DNA from: Datisca glomerata
Lineage: Eukaryota; Streptophyta; Magnoliopsida; Cucurbitales; Datiscaceae
Assembly (NCBI GenBank): GCA_003255025.1
Contig: QANY01013613.1
Location: forward strand, 62,001-126,000
Reading direction: 5' to 3'
Length of the DNA: 64,000 nt
In this document: positions 45,200 through 56,240 of the stretch, in pieces
Position numbering within the stretch: the first letter of the stretch is position 1
How the letters are laid out: each line of letters opens with the position of its first letter
Position numbers and translations under genes: made by a program
The notes under the pieces: generated by a model
Seen by the model: only the letters and a program-made list of their open reading frames with translations
Told to the model about the DNA's origin: nothing
Databases searched by the model: none

Positions 45200-46984
45200 T
45201 ACCGCAGGGAGAGGGAAGGAGCTTGGTGAGTATCTAGGAGACTGTTTCAGGTTTTTTACGGGTGCGAACCGAGAAGATGCTTTCTTCTAGGATTTTTTAT
45301 TAAAGTAGAAACTATCATTTTATAGAATTAGACACTTATATTAATTCCTTCTTGACACATGTCCAATTCAAAATTAACTTGTGAAGTTATCAAAAAAAAA
45401 TTTCACGAATTTTAAATGACTTCTTGAAAGAAAGGTGATGATTACACGAAACTCCACCTCTTTGTGTACATCACTTGCAAATCTCTCATTTATCTCTTAT
45501 TGTTACTATCTATCTCTCTCGAAGTCGCAGCATCTCTCTCTGTAAATCCTTGAGTCTTCGTCTCTCACAGCAAGCCCACAGTAAGGAAAAACAACAAGAT
45601 AAGTTTTTGGGTTCCTGGATTCTTGAGTGTTTTCTCTGGGTTTCTGAGGTGTTTTTTTCTGAGTTTCTTAGGGTTTTTTTCTAGATTTCAATGTTTCTGT
45701 TTTTTGTGGATGTCTGAATCACAACAAAGTTATTTTTTTTCAAATATTTTTTTGGGTTTCTGAGTATTTTTTTCTCTCGGGTTTTTGGGTTACACGATGG
45801 GTACACGAGCATCGTGTACATTTTCTGATCTTATGTTTGCCTTGAATATTTTACAGGTTGTGGCTTCATCAAAGATGCAACTAAGATACGACCATGACGT
45901 TAACACAATTCAAAAGGTAAGGGTCAATGCAAAGTGCAATACCCACTGCATAGGGGTTATCAAGACTAAGCAGATAACTCCTCAACTCTCCCTATTTAGG
46001 AGACATGCTTTGGCCATCTCCTTGATCTCCCAGCCCTGAAGTTTTCAGCAACTATCTGCCGTCAGGTGTTGGCCAGGGAGGTCGAATATGTCAATGACAC
46101 TCCATCTGAGAAGGAAATGTGGTTTCTTGTCCAAGAAGGAGTTCTCGTTGATGACCGGATTAAAGTTCGGTGAAGCTCGGGATGAGAAGAAGACCCGTGA
46201 CCTCAACGGGCTCTATGATCTGTACTTTCTCAAAGCCCAATCAATAACCATGGTTGAGTTGGAGGAGAAGTTTAAAAACTTTGAATATAAGTCAGATTCT
46301 GATGGAGTCAAGAAGACTCTGATTTATTTGCTAGAGCATTTTCTGTTGGGGAAAGAGAACCGTACCCTAATTGAGAAGAAATGGTTGGTTTTGGTTGACG
46401 ACCTTGAAGTGTTCAACCAATATCCATGGGGAGAGCTCTTGTTCTCCAAAAATGAGATCATTATTAGTTGTGAAGAATACAAATGTTTTTGGTGATTTTA
46501 AAGATCAAGAAAAAAAACAAAAAAAAACATAGAAATCTCTCGCTGCTGTTCATGGGTATTCACTCAATGGATGCCCATTTGCCTTCCAGGTACAATTTAT
46601 TTAATTCTATGTAGCGATGTATTGAATTATTTATGTGTTGAATATTGAATCACTCTCTTTTGTTTAGATACGTATGAGTATTTGAAATTATCCCCTTGGT
46701 AGGTAGTTTGTATGGTAACCAGGTTTTGACCAAGGTGCCAAGGATTCTCAATTGGTGTCCGACCATAATAGTACCGGCTGAGAATCTTCAAAAAAAAATT
46801 TCAAAAGAGAATGTATGTTGGTGAATTATGTTGACAAGTTAATTTATATTAATTTCACATATACTAATTTATATTTATTGAATTTTTAGTTGACAGTTCT
46901 TTCCTTCGTCCCTACTGAGGAGAAAGAAGAAAAAAGCTTCTGGAGAGAATGTATGTTCAAAATCATCTTCTACCCTTTTTTCTT

Positions 46985-47160
46985 GAACACGGATCTCGCG
47001 TAGTTATCGTGTAGACTACACGATGACTACATGAAGTTCGTGTAACCATCATGTAGTGGAGGTCCGTGTAGTCTACACGATGACTACATGAGGTTTGTTT
47101 AACCATCGCGTAGTCTACACGATGACTACACGAGATCCGTGTAACTGATCTGTAGTCACA
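46985..47160. repeat. CGTGTAG palindromic array, intron of the Ulp1 gene
   Basis: About four TCGTGTAG/CTACACGA units, with CGTGTAGTCTACACGATGAC at about 47070-47090 and 47105-47125, lie between the DUF1985 exon and the Glu/Lys-rich exon. Confidence 0.88.
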
Positions 47161-47599
47161 TTTTTCTGTTTTGTTTGCTTAATATTATATGTATTTTTTA
47201 GTTGACGCCTCATCCGTCACCCTTTCCAGTAGAAGATGAGGCTAATGACGAGGAGGAGGCCATTGAAATAGAAGAGGAGAAGAATAGGAAGAGGTCCGAA
47301 GAGGAAGATGTCCGAAGAGGCCATTGAAAAGGAAGAGGAGAAGAAGAGGAAGAGGTCCAAAGAGGCCATTGAAAAAATTGAGGAGAAGAAGGTTGTGTCC
47401 AAGAAGTTCAGTGGACATGAAGATTGAGTGAAAAAATGTCTGATTGGACCAAAAGATCACTTCAATGGACAAGAAGATTTTGTCCATGCAATCAGACATT
47501 TCTTTTGCAATTTCTCAAATTAAAATTTTGATGGATCATCTGGTAACATCGAGGCTCGACGATTACTCATTTTGTCCTCGATCTTTCATGATGATGGCT

Positions 47600-48310
47600 A
47601 GCGATAAGGAGGAGATGGAGATTGAGAAGGAAGTGAAAAAAATGAAGAAGGAAAGGAAGGATGAAAAAGAAGAAGATGTGACAGAGAAGGAAGAAGAAGA
47701 GGATATGGTAGAGAAGGAAGAAGAAGAGAAGGAACATAAGGAAGAAAATGAAAAAGAAAAGGAAAAAGATGAAAAAGAAGAAGAAAAAGATGAAAAAGAA
47801 GAAGAAAAAGAAAAAGACAAAAAATAAGAAGAAAAAGAAAAAGATGAACAAGAAGAAGAAAAAGAAGAATAGAAGGAAGAAGAAAAAGAAGAAGAGAAGT
47901 TAGAAGGAAAAGATGAAAAAGAAGAACAAGAAAAAGAAGGAAGAGAAGAAGAAGAAAAGGAATAAGAAGAAGAGAAGGAAGGTAATAAGGAGGAGAAAGG
48001 TGAAAAGAATGAAGATGAAGAAAAAACAGAAAGAAAAAAAAAAGAAATCGAAAAAGAAATAGAAGAGAAAACAGAAAAAGAAGAACAAAAAGAACAAAAA
48101 ACAAAAGAAGAAGAAGCAAAAGAAGAGAAAAAAAAAAGAAATACACAAAGAAGAAGGAGTTGAAAATAAAGAAGGGAAGAAGGTGAAGAAAATAAGAATT
48201 AGAAAAAATAAGGAGGAAGAAAAAAAGAAATAAGAAAAGAAGAAGAAGCTGAAAATAAAGTAAAAGAAGAAGAAAAAACAAAAAAAAAGAACAAAATAAA
48301 GCAATAAAGA
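47600..48310 (+). repeat. Purine-rich GAA/GAAAAA low-complexity coding tract
   Basis: Some 700 bp of almost pure purine. In the Ulp1 frame it encodes a Glu/Lys/Asp-rich linker open to 47826, after which stops appear. Opposite-strand Leu/Phe-rich frames are shadows. Confidence 0.85.
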
Positions 48311-48614
48311 AGGGAAGAAGGTCAACGGAGTAGTCCAACGATGGAGAAGAAGAACTCGTCTGCCTTGGTGAAATTGGTAAGAGGAAGATAACAAGATCTC
48401 GGGTCCTAGAGTCACCTAATTGGGAAACCGAAAAGGTTGAAAAGAAGAAGCATCGAAGGAAAAAAAACTGAGGATAATATTGTTGCCAAAATGGACTTCA
48501 AACATTTTTAAGCATATGGTGATGTATCTTCAGAGGATGAAGCCCGTTTTAAAGCTTGGTTCACCTCCCCAAGGGCAACGTAACTTCTGTAATTTTCTTA
48601 TACACTTCTTTTTC

Positions 48615-48900
48615 TCACGATGACTACACTGACCTTGTGTAGTCTTCATGTAGTATACATGATGGTTACGCTGACATCATGTAGCCATCGCGTATACTAC
48701 ACGATGGTTACACTAACCTCGTGTAGCCATCGTGTAGTATACAAGATAGTTACACTGACATCGCGTAGCCATCGTACAGGCTACATGATGGTTACACTGA
48801 CCCCGTGTAGTATTCATGATGGTTACACTGGCCTCGTTTACCCATCGTATAGTATACACGATGCTTGCACTGACATCGTGTAACCACCGTGCAGTAAACC
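48615..48900. repeat. CGTGTAG palindromic array, intron of the Ulp1 gene
   Basis: Six to seven units of about 40-45 bp, each with an imperfect GTGTAGCCATCGTGTAGT and CTACACGATGGTTACACTGAC, are in direct tandem order. Confidence 0.9.
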
Positions 48901-49239
48901 AATCGTGTCCCTAATTTTGATCTATAATTACGTTGTACATGAATGATAAAGTAGACGTTGGATTTTGCACTGTGACCTTACCTGGTTAGAAAAACTAGTT
49001 TCTTCACCTTATCAACGGCTTGAGTCAGATGTAAAAAGTTATTTATAATCTTTTTGAATGTGATATTTAAAATAATTATAAATATCTTAAGTAGTCTTTA
49101 TTACATTGCAGCATATCGATGCAAACTTGGAACTCATGAGGAGGGATTTGTAAGAATACAACCTTCATATTAAAATCAGTGTTTGCGATTTGATTCTACA
49201 AGTAAGTAAGAGTTGTTTTTTAACTTAATGAACTGCACA

Positions 49240-49345
49240 CTGTAGTCTACAAGAGTCCTTCACGGGCCTCGTATAGGCTTCGTGTAGACTATACGATGCC
49301 TTCACGAGTCTCTCGTGTAGACTTCGTATAGTCTTCATGACCATT
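49240..49345. repeat. CGTGTAG palindromic array, short
   Basis: Three degenerate units (CTTCGTGTAGACTATACGATG and relatives) lie just before the protease-core exon. Confidence 0.8.
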
Positions 49346-50069
49346 TTTATTGACGTTAAGGATTAATTTTCCCAAGACATTACAGGGGAACCTGTCTGGT
49401 CGAATGACAGAGTTTGAGTAAGATCCTGCGGGATGGAATATTGACGTTGATGATCAGCTCCAGCACCTGGTCCTCGACTTGCATACGAATTTTAGAAGGA
49501 GTTGTCGGATAAGGTTATCTTTCTAGTGAATATGAACTGCAGTCATTGGATTGCGGTTGAGCTTGATTTGAATGATCAGTGTATTCGTATTTATAACTCC
49601 ATGAACACGCCATATCAAGGCTCATTGTACATTGAAATAATGAAACCTTTCATGAAAATTTTCCCTCGGCTTCTTCACATGATGAACATTTATGAGAGAA
49701 GACTTGAGGTTAAACTTAAAGATGAGTGAAAATATGAGATTTTGAAGTGTCCACAACTAGAGAATGGGTAAGTGTAATATACATTTTTTTGAAAGTCCAC
49801 TTAAAATTTCGTACATATTATTTAATATATTTCTACATTTCATGTGTTTTATAGGTTTGATTCACCATTAAGTTTGTCGAAGCCCTCACATATGGGAAGA
49901 ACCTACAAGAAATAACTCAACAACAAATGCCAGAATATCGAAGGCAAATTACAATCGAGTTATTTGCACGTGGCAATGTTGTACAGAAATAATTTGGATG
50001 TATTTTATGAATTTTTATTTTATTTTTATACACCCTCAAATTATGAATTATGGATTATGAGTTTTTTTT

Positions 50070-50830
50070 ACTATATGTTTAGTGTAGGCTTCATGTAGCC
50101 TACACGAGGCCTTCACAATCATGTGTAGGCTTTGTGTAGCCTACACAATGACTTCACGGGTATCGTGTATACTACATGATTACTTCACGGGCAACATGTA
50201 GGCTAATTAAATTTTATGACATTATTAAATAACACAAGTATATTTTATATTTAAGTGGCTTGGTCATCTCGATGACTTCGTGGGCATCATGTAGTCATCG
50301 TATAGACTACACGATGATTTCACGGGCAGCGTGTATTCTTCATGTAGCCTACACGATGACTTCACGAGAATCGTGTAGACTACACGAGGACTTCACGGGA
50401 ATTGTGTAGAATTCATACAGGCTAATTAAACTTTATGACATTATTAAATAACAAACACAAGTATATTTCTATATTTAAGTAGTTTGGTCATCCCTGATGA
50501 CTTCACGTGCATCGTGTAGGTATCATGTAGCCTGCACGATGACTTCACAGGAATCGTGTAGAATACACGATGACTTCACAGGAATCGTGTAGAAGACACG
50601 ATGACTTCACATGAATCGTGTAGAAAACACGATGACTTCATGGCATCGTGTAGTCTTCATGTAGCCTCACAATGACTTCACGGGCATCGTGTAGACAACA
50701 CGAGAACTTCACGGGAATCGTGTAGGATTCATGTAGGCTAATTAAATTTTATGACATTATTAAATAACATGAAGCAATCTTATTTCTATATTAATAATAC
50801 AAAGGTCATTATTTTATATTTAAGTGGCTT
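50070..50830. repeat. CGTGTAG arrays in three higher-order copies at the convergent gene junction
   Basis: Between the Ulp1 stop and the transposase end. A segment GGCTAATTAAA-TTTATGACATTATTAAATAA plus an AT-rich tail recurs at about 50208, 50430 and 50736. Between them are palindromic units with CGATGACTTCACGGG spacers. At 50530-50645 a 31-bp unit (AATCGTGTAGAATACACGAT plus GACTTCACAGG) is repeated about four times. Confidence 0.92.
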
Positions 50831-51010
50831 GGTCGTCTTGTTGAGATAGAGAAATTAAATTTCTGCACGTTTGTTGGTTGTGGCCAATTTGCCCACAATG
50901 TTTGTACTTCCTTGTCACTACTCCTCAGCTATAGATGGAATTGTCTATGTCCCAGATCTGCCACTTTGGCGCCTCGTTATAGGTGACAATACCACATTTT
51001 CATGAACCTC

Positions 51011-53199
51011 CTAGCTGATGACCCAATATGTTTGGTCTCCGAGAGGATGTATTGTTTCTGCATACGCAACAATTAGAGCCTCATTTTTATAGAATCTTGA
51101 ACACATACTGTATGCGGAAATATTGCGCTGCTGACATGCAGCCAACACATGCATGTATGGAATTTGATCAAGATCAAATTCTCTGCATGTACAAGTCTTA
51201 AGATGCAAGTTTACGACTGTTCCCTACCCCCACCTGCAACACGAAACTCATGGATGTCAGAAGGAAACAATGATAGTGTACGTGATGCAAGATGCATCTT
51301 ATTAAGCTTAGTCTCAACCCAATCTGTCATCTGGGAGGTGATTTGACAGGCAGTCGTCCGTCGTTCATAGAGTCACCGTTGTTACATGTCACGAATATGT
51401 TCTACAAGGCATGTAATGAGAAGCTTTCTAGTATACTTCAAAATCCCATTCAAACATTCTGTGAAGTTTGTGATCATTATATTGTATCGCTTTCCATCAA
51501 AATGGGAACGTGCCCACCTCTCAATTCCCCCCACTAAAAAGTATTGTGGGATATCTGGAAATGCATCTGTAAAATGAGTCATCAACCGATCAAATTCTGA
51601 TTGACGGTATACCTTTGTTGCTTTAAAAAATAATGCGACCACATCTTCCTTTATATAAATTGATTTGATATTTTGGCTCATATGGAAGATGCAAGATCCA
51701 TGAAGCGCATTGGGAAAGACAATCTGTACAGCATTTAATATACTTGTATGCATGTAGGATATAAACACCAAGTCTTTTGGATCACCAATTACATCGTGAA
51801 ATTTACAGATGAACCATTCCCATAAATCATATTTGGCTTTTAAGGCAGTTGCGTCAACAACAATGACAGGCCGTATATAGCTCAAAATCCATGAACAGAA
51901 GGTCCAAGAGCCATTAAAAAATATTTAAAATGATCCTGCTCATCGGTCTCTATGTGTGTTGTTGTCCCTGGAAAATATTTAATATTGTTGCATTAAAATC
52001 GACAGAGTACATGTGTATATGATGCGGCAATGGTGTAGACTACACGAGAACCGTGTAACCATCATGTAGACTACACGATGACTACATGAGGTCCGTGCAA
52101 CCATGGTGTAGACTACATGATGACTACATGAGGTCCGTGTAACCATCGTGTAGACTACACGATAACTACACGAGGTCCGTGTGACCCTCACGTAGACTAC
52201 ACGAGATCTATGTAACCATGTTGTAGACTACACGATAGATATGCGAGGCTCGTGTAGTACTCTTGTAGACATTATGATGGTAAAATAAAAAAATAAGTAC
52301 CTGAATTTTTTATTCTAACATGTGACAATATGCTATGAGCATCCTCTAGTTGTCTTCATGAAGCCTTTGAACTAATTTCAATGCATATTCTCTAGTCTTC
52401 CATGCCTTATGGTAACTTATGTTGACATCAAAATCAAGCCGAACATCTTCAATTATGTCTTTTAGCCTATATATACGTCTTACACCCATGTATTTGGGAC
52501 CGTATAGAATAACCAATCAATGAATATGCAGCCTGATGGTATTCATGTCTCAATACTTCAAATGTGCATGTATGCGTATTGATGAACTTTGTAACTTTAG
52601 AGTATGGACAATTTTTCAATTTCATGGCCTGTAAACCTCTATTGGCATGTTTTCTCAACACATAAAAGTACCAATATTGACCGGTTTGACTTGAAGATCC
52701 GGAACTCAAAATTTTTTCATATGGCCATCAAACGAGCAACCTTAAGCAGCTCACCTTTAGCACTGTATAAATCATTCATATTTATTGTGTCTGATACAAC
52801 CTGATTCAAATCAGCTCGTTGCTCACTCGACCCAAGACGTTGTTCATTCAAATCATGTTGTAATGACAATGGACAAGTCATCTCGGGTTCAATACCAGTA
52901 TTCAAGTCTGAAATTATTGAATGACCCTCTCCACTGATGGCTTCATCATGGTCATCTCCACGGATTGCATCATCATACTCCCCTTGATCAAAATCATCAT
53001 CAACATCAACATCCTCGTCCTCAAAAACATTATAATCATCATGACCAAAAACATCATCACCATGATAGTCCCTTTCAAAATGATCAACACTCTCAAAGTG
53101 AGGAATGCTTTCATGTAGAGGTTGTCGTGACATTTGTGTTTCAGGAACCCAACTTTGATAAAACCCTGTAGCTTCAAGAACTTGAGTTTGTTGTGACAT
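51011..53199 (-). pseudogene. MURA-type MULE transposase, inactivated
   Basis: N-terminus from ATG 53199: an acidic region (FEDEDVDVDDDFDQGEYDD) and GELLKVARLMAI, then a TGA and a frameshift before the MuDR DNA-binding region (ANRGLQAMKLKNCPYSKVTK, FINTHTCTFEVLRHEYHQA, 52650-52500). After an intron filled with a palindromic array comes the catalytic core (51885-51382): VIVVDATALKAKY keeps the first Asp, about 35 residues before WEWF are deleted, the second Asp site reads FISYMHTSI (family ISDRH), and the Glu is in FTECLN. The C-terminal SWIM finger reads CTCREFDLDQIPYMHV, with Tyr for the third metal ligand Cys. The missing catalytic Asp, the frameshift and the SWIM change mean it is inactive. 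Confidence 0.88.
52015..52270. repeat. CGTGTAG palindromic array, intron of the transposase gene
   Basis: Five units of about 45-50 bp, best preserved: GTGTAGACTACACGATGACT followed by ACATGAGGTCCGTGTAACCA, in direct tandem between the DNA-binding and catalytic exons. Confidence 0.92.
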
Positions 53200-53599
53200 T
53201 TTGATTTGAGGAACTCAGCTTTGAGATGGAAATCTTTTTGGCTTGGTACTTACAAATAGTGGCTTCTAAGTGATTCTAATCCATTCTCCTTAACAAAGAA
53301 CTGTAAATCTTTATCCTTTAAAATTTCTGTAGGAGGGCAGGGGACATGGCTTCTAAAATTTGATGGACATATCATATTTTGAGGGGTCTATTTGGAGTTG
53401 TTCATACAATATACCCAATAGCTCATGGTAAGTGCAGTTAGTAGATATCTCCAATAATTTGGTCTTCTCTCCACTAAAAGACTACATTGTACCATTTTCA
53501 CTCAATCTCCATCATGAATTACAAAAATTTAAACTTCAGACATATATGTATATACATCAATGAAGGAAGTCAGTACAAGAAGAATACATAATGAAATGC

Positions 53600-54020
53600 A
53601 ATATTACACGATGGTCGTGTAGCCATCGTGTAGTGTACACGAGACTTTCACGGGCATCGTGTAGTGTACATGAGGCCTTCACGAGCATCGTGTAGTACAC
53701 ACGAGTGTACTACACAATGATCGTGTAGTATAATCGTGTAATGTACACGAGGACGACACGATGATCATGTGGTGTAATCGTGTAGTATACACGAGGAGTA
53801 CACGATCATTTTGTGGTCATTCTGTACACTGTATGATGACACTACACAATGATCATGTAGTCATCGTGTAGTGTAATAGATGTTACATGATACTCATGAA
53901 CTGCTGAAGAATTTCCTGATGCACTACATGATGATCGTGTAGTGTACACGAGGCTTGCGTACCCTGCGTGTAGTCTACACGATGACTACACGAGACTCGT
54001 GTAGTACTCGTGTAGACCTC
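53600..54020. repeat. CGTGTAG palindromic array upstream of the transposase start
   Basis: About twelve units of varied spacing, many with GTGTAGTGTACACGAG cores, lie 400-800 bp upstream of ATG 53199 on the transposase strand. Confidence 0.92.
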
Positions 54021-54553
54021 ATTTAATACTACACCCTCATCTTGTAGTGATCCTATACAATAAATAAACTTCAAACAACGTTCCAGAAAGAAGAAAATAA
54101 ATAAATATTCTTTGAAAACTCATGAAAATGAAAAATCCATGAAAGAAGGAAGAATACAAGTAAATATTTCGGAAAGAAGAAAACAATACTTCAGAGAGAA
54201 GAACTAACAATCATTTGCTGTTGTTGGAAGAAGGAAGAAGACAAAGAAGAAGATGAAGAAGAAGAAGACGAAGAAGAAAATGAAGAGGAAAACAAAGAAG
54301 GAAATAAAGAATAAGTAGAAAAAAAAATGAAAAATAAAGAAGGAGAAATGAGGTGGGTAGGGAAGTTTTGAGTGTTAAGTGAATAGACATGACATTTGAT
54401 TGGACAGCTTGTAAGAAGGGCAATGAGGAAAAAAATGAAAAATTGAAGGAAAAGTGGGTCAGGGGTCAAGATAAGCAAAAATTAGTGTAAGGGTCCAATT
54501 CTATAAAATGATTAGTGTATGGGGTCTACTTTAATAAAAAACTATTTCTTCTA

Positions 54554-56240
54554 TTCATGTGTCTTTTACTAAACTAGACTTCTAGATAAATTATTTTGCA
54601 GAATTAGACCCATTTCCTAATTTTTACTTACTCTGACCCCTGACTCACTTTTCCTTCAATTTATCTCTTTTTTCCCCTAATGCCCTTCTTACATACTGAC
54701 CCATACTCTCTTTTTCATCTTCCATCTTCATCTCTTTCTCATTTTCCAGAAACCCATATTCATTTTTCATTTTTTCATGCTTCATTTACTTTATAATTTT
54801 ACAATTTTTCTCATTTTTTTTAAAAACTAAGGTCGAGAGCTACAATTGTACTTTTGTTTTTAGAATTTTGGTGAAAAATTGTTGAGAATTCTGACCGAAG
54901 TTTGATAGGTTTTGTTAATTTTAGCTTTTGCCCAGATTTGAGAGAGAGATAGACTGTAGAGACAGAATGGGTTTTGTTATTTTTTTTTGTAGATTTTGTT
55001 AATTTTTATCAATGAATGACTACACTGACATCGTTTAATCATCGTGTAGTCTACACGATGAGAGTACACTGGCGCCGTGTAGCCATCGTGTACCCAGTGT
55101 AGCCATCCGTTGACACAATTTTAAAAACAACACTATGTATTTTGTTAAATTTAACTTTTACCCAGATTTGAGAGAAAGAATGAATTTTGTTAATTTTAAT
55201 GGGCTTTGTGAATTTTGTAGGTTTTGTTAATTTTTGTCAACAGATGGCTACACTGGTATCGTGTAGACTACACGATGAGGGTATACTGACGTCATGTAAC
55301 CATTGTGTAAACTACACGATGGGTATAATGGCATCGCGTAGCCATGGTGTAGTCTACATGATGTCTACACTAGCGTCATGTAGCCATGGTGTAGTCTACA
55401 CAATGAGGATAGAGTAACATTGTATAGTCATCTTGTAGACTACACGATGGGTAGGCTACACCATGGCTACAAGACGCTTATGTAACCATCGTGTAGACCA
55501 CACCAAGGCTACACGACGCCGGTGTAGTCATCCGTGGACAAAAATTAACAAAACCTACAAAAATTAACAAAACCCATTAAAATTAATAAAACTCATTCTC
55601 TCTCTATGGTTTCTCTCTCTCAAATCTGGGTAAAAGCTAAATTTAACAAAACTCATTGTGTTATTTTTGAAATTTTGTTAACGGATGGCTACACTGGGTA
55701 CATAATGGCTACACGATGCCAGTGTACCCATCGTGTAGCCTGCACGACGCCAGTGTAGCCATCCGTTGACAAAAGTTAAGAGAACCTACAAAAATTAATA
55801 AAAATCTATTAAAATTAACAAAACCTGTTCTCTCTATACAGGTTTTCTCTCAAATCTTGGCAAAAACTAAAATTAACAAAACCCATCAAAATTCTCACTA
55901 ATTTTCACCAAAATTCTAAAAACAAAAGTACAATTTTAGCTCTCAACCTTAGTTTTTAAAAAAAATGAGAAAGTTGTAAAATCACAAAGCAAATGAAGCA
56001 TGGAGAAATAAAAAATGAAAAAGAGTTTATGAGAAAATGAGTTTCTAGAAAATGAGAAAGAGATGAAAATGAAAGGTGAAGAGACAAAATGTGGGCCAGT
56101 GTGTAAGAGGACATTAGGGAGGAAAAGAGAAAAAGTGAGGCGAATGTGAGTCAGGAGTTAAAGTATACAAAAATTAAGAAATTAGTCTAATTCTACAAAA
56201 TAATTTATCTAGGTATTAGCAAAAAAATATCTATTTAGAT
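54554..56240. mobile_element. MULE-4: non-autonomous foldback derivative next to MULE-2
   Basis: The two ends are long inverted repeats. Left has CTAGATAAATTATTTTGCAG (54591) and, deeper, a block from AAAACTAAGG to AATTCTGAC (54823-54897). Right carries the complements (CTACAAAATAATTTATCTAG ending 56213 and a block at 55885-55962). Inverted similarity spans several hundred bp per arm, also including the CAGATTTGAGAGAGAG module. No coding region is present. The core (55010-55760) is palindromic array. It begins within about 10 bp of the MULE-2 target repeat. A 9-bp duplication was not established (TTCTATTCA against ATCTATTTA is the nearest pair). Confidence 0.8.
55010..55765. repeat. CGTGTAG arrays in the MULE-4 core
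   Basis: Many TCGTGTAGTCTACACGATG units are mixed with a second module (GTGTAGCCATCCGTTGACA followed by AAAATTAACAAAACC) that occurs in both orientations, making the whole core a large imperfect inverted repeat. Confidence 0.9.

Larger units (their letters stand above)
45786..49982 (+). pseudogene. MULE-borne Ulp1-like (C48) protease gene with DUF1985, inactivated
   Basis: Exons in order. MASSKM-type start (about 45873). DUF1985 region (46060-46495: EKEMWFLVQEGVLVDDRIKV in one frame, FSLMTGLKFGEA in another). A long Glu/Lys-rich stretch (47200-47826 and beyond). Protease core at 49500-49767 with NCSHWIAVEL, holding the catalytic His. Last exon 49857-49982 (KFVEALTYGK ... EYRRQITIELFARG). Lesions: the Asp expected in the YDS motif is Asn (IRIYNSMN), TGA stands for Trp at 49727-49729, and 9 bases present in the MULE-1 copy, including the catalytic Cys codon, are missing at about 49865. 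Such proteins resemble SUMO proteases. The transposon-borne role is unknown. Confidence 0.8.
45290..54544. mobile_element. MULE-2: complete Mutator-like element carrying Ulp1 and MURA genes
   Basis: Both termini are visible. Left reads GGATTTTTTATTAAAGTAGA (45290) and right, on the minus strand, TAGTTTTTTATTAAAGTAGA (54544). Inverted similarity continues through ATTTTATAGAATTRGAC and CACTAATTTTTGCTTA for about 75-100 bp. A perfect 9-bp direct repeat TTTCTTCTA flanks the element (45281-45289 and 54545-54553), the length diagnostic of Mutator-like insertions. Length 9255 bp. A Ulp1-type protease gene runs rightward (45786-49982), a MURA transposase gene leftward (53199-51011), tail to tail. CGTGTAG palindromic arrays fill introns and flanks of both. 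Ulp1-carrying MULEs are a known plant class (Kaonashi-type). Both genes here are damaged, so the element is not autonomous now. Confidence 0.92.

Noticed and set aside
47598..48415. Long Leu/Phe-rich open frames on the minus strand that look like membrane proteins
   Set aside because: Shadows of the purine-rich Glu/Lys tract of the Ulp1 gene.
50270..50730. Regularly spaced palindromic repeats that look like a CRISPR array
   Set aside because: Plant nuclear DNA, spacers are themselves repeated, spacing is irregular, and no cas genes exist. They are internal repeats of a transposon.
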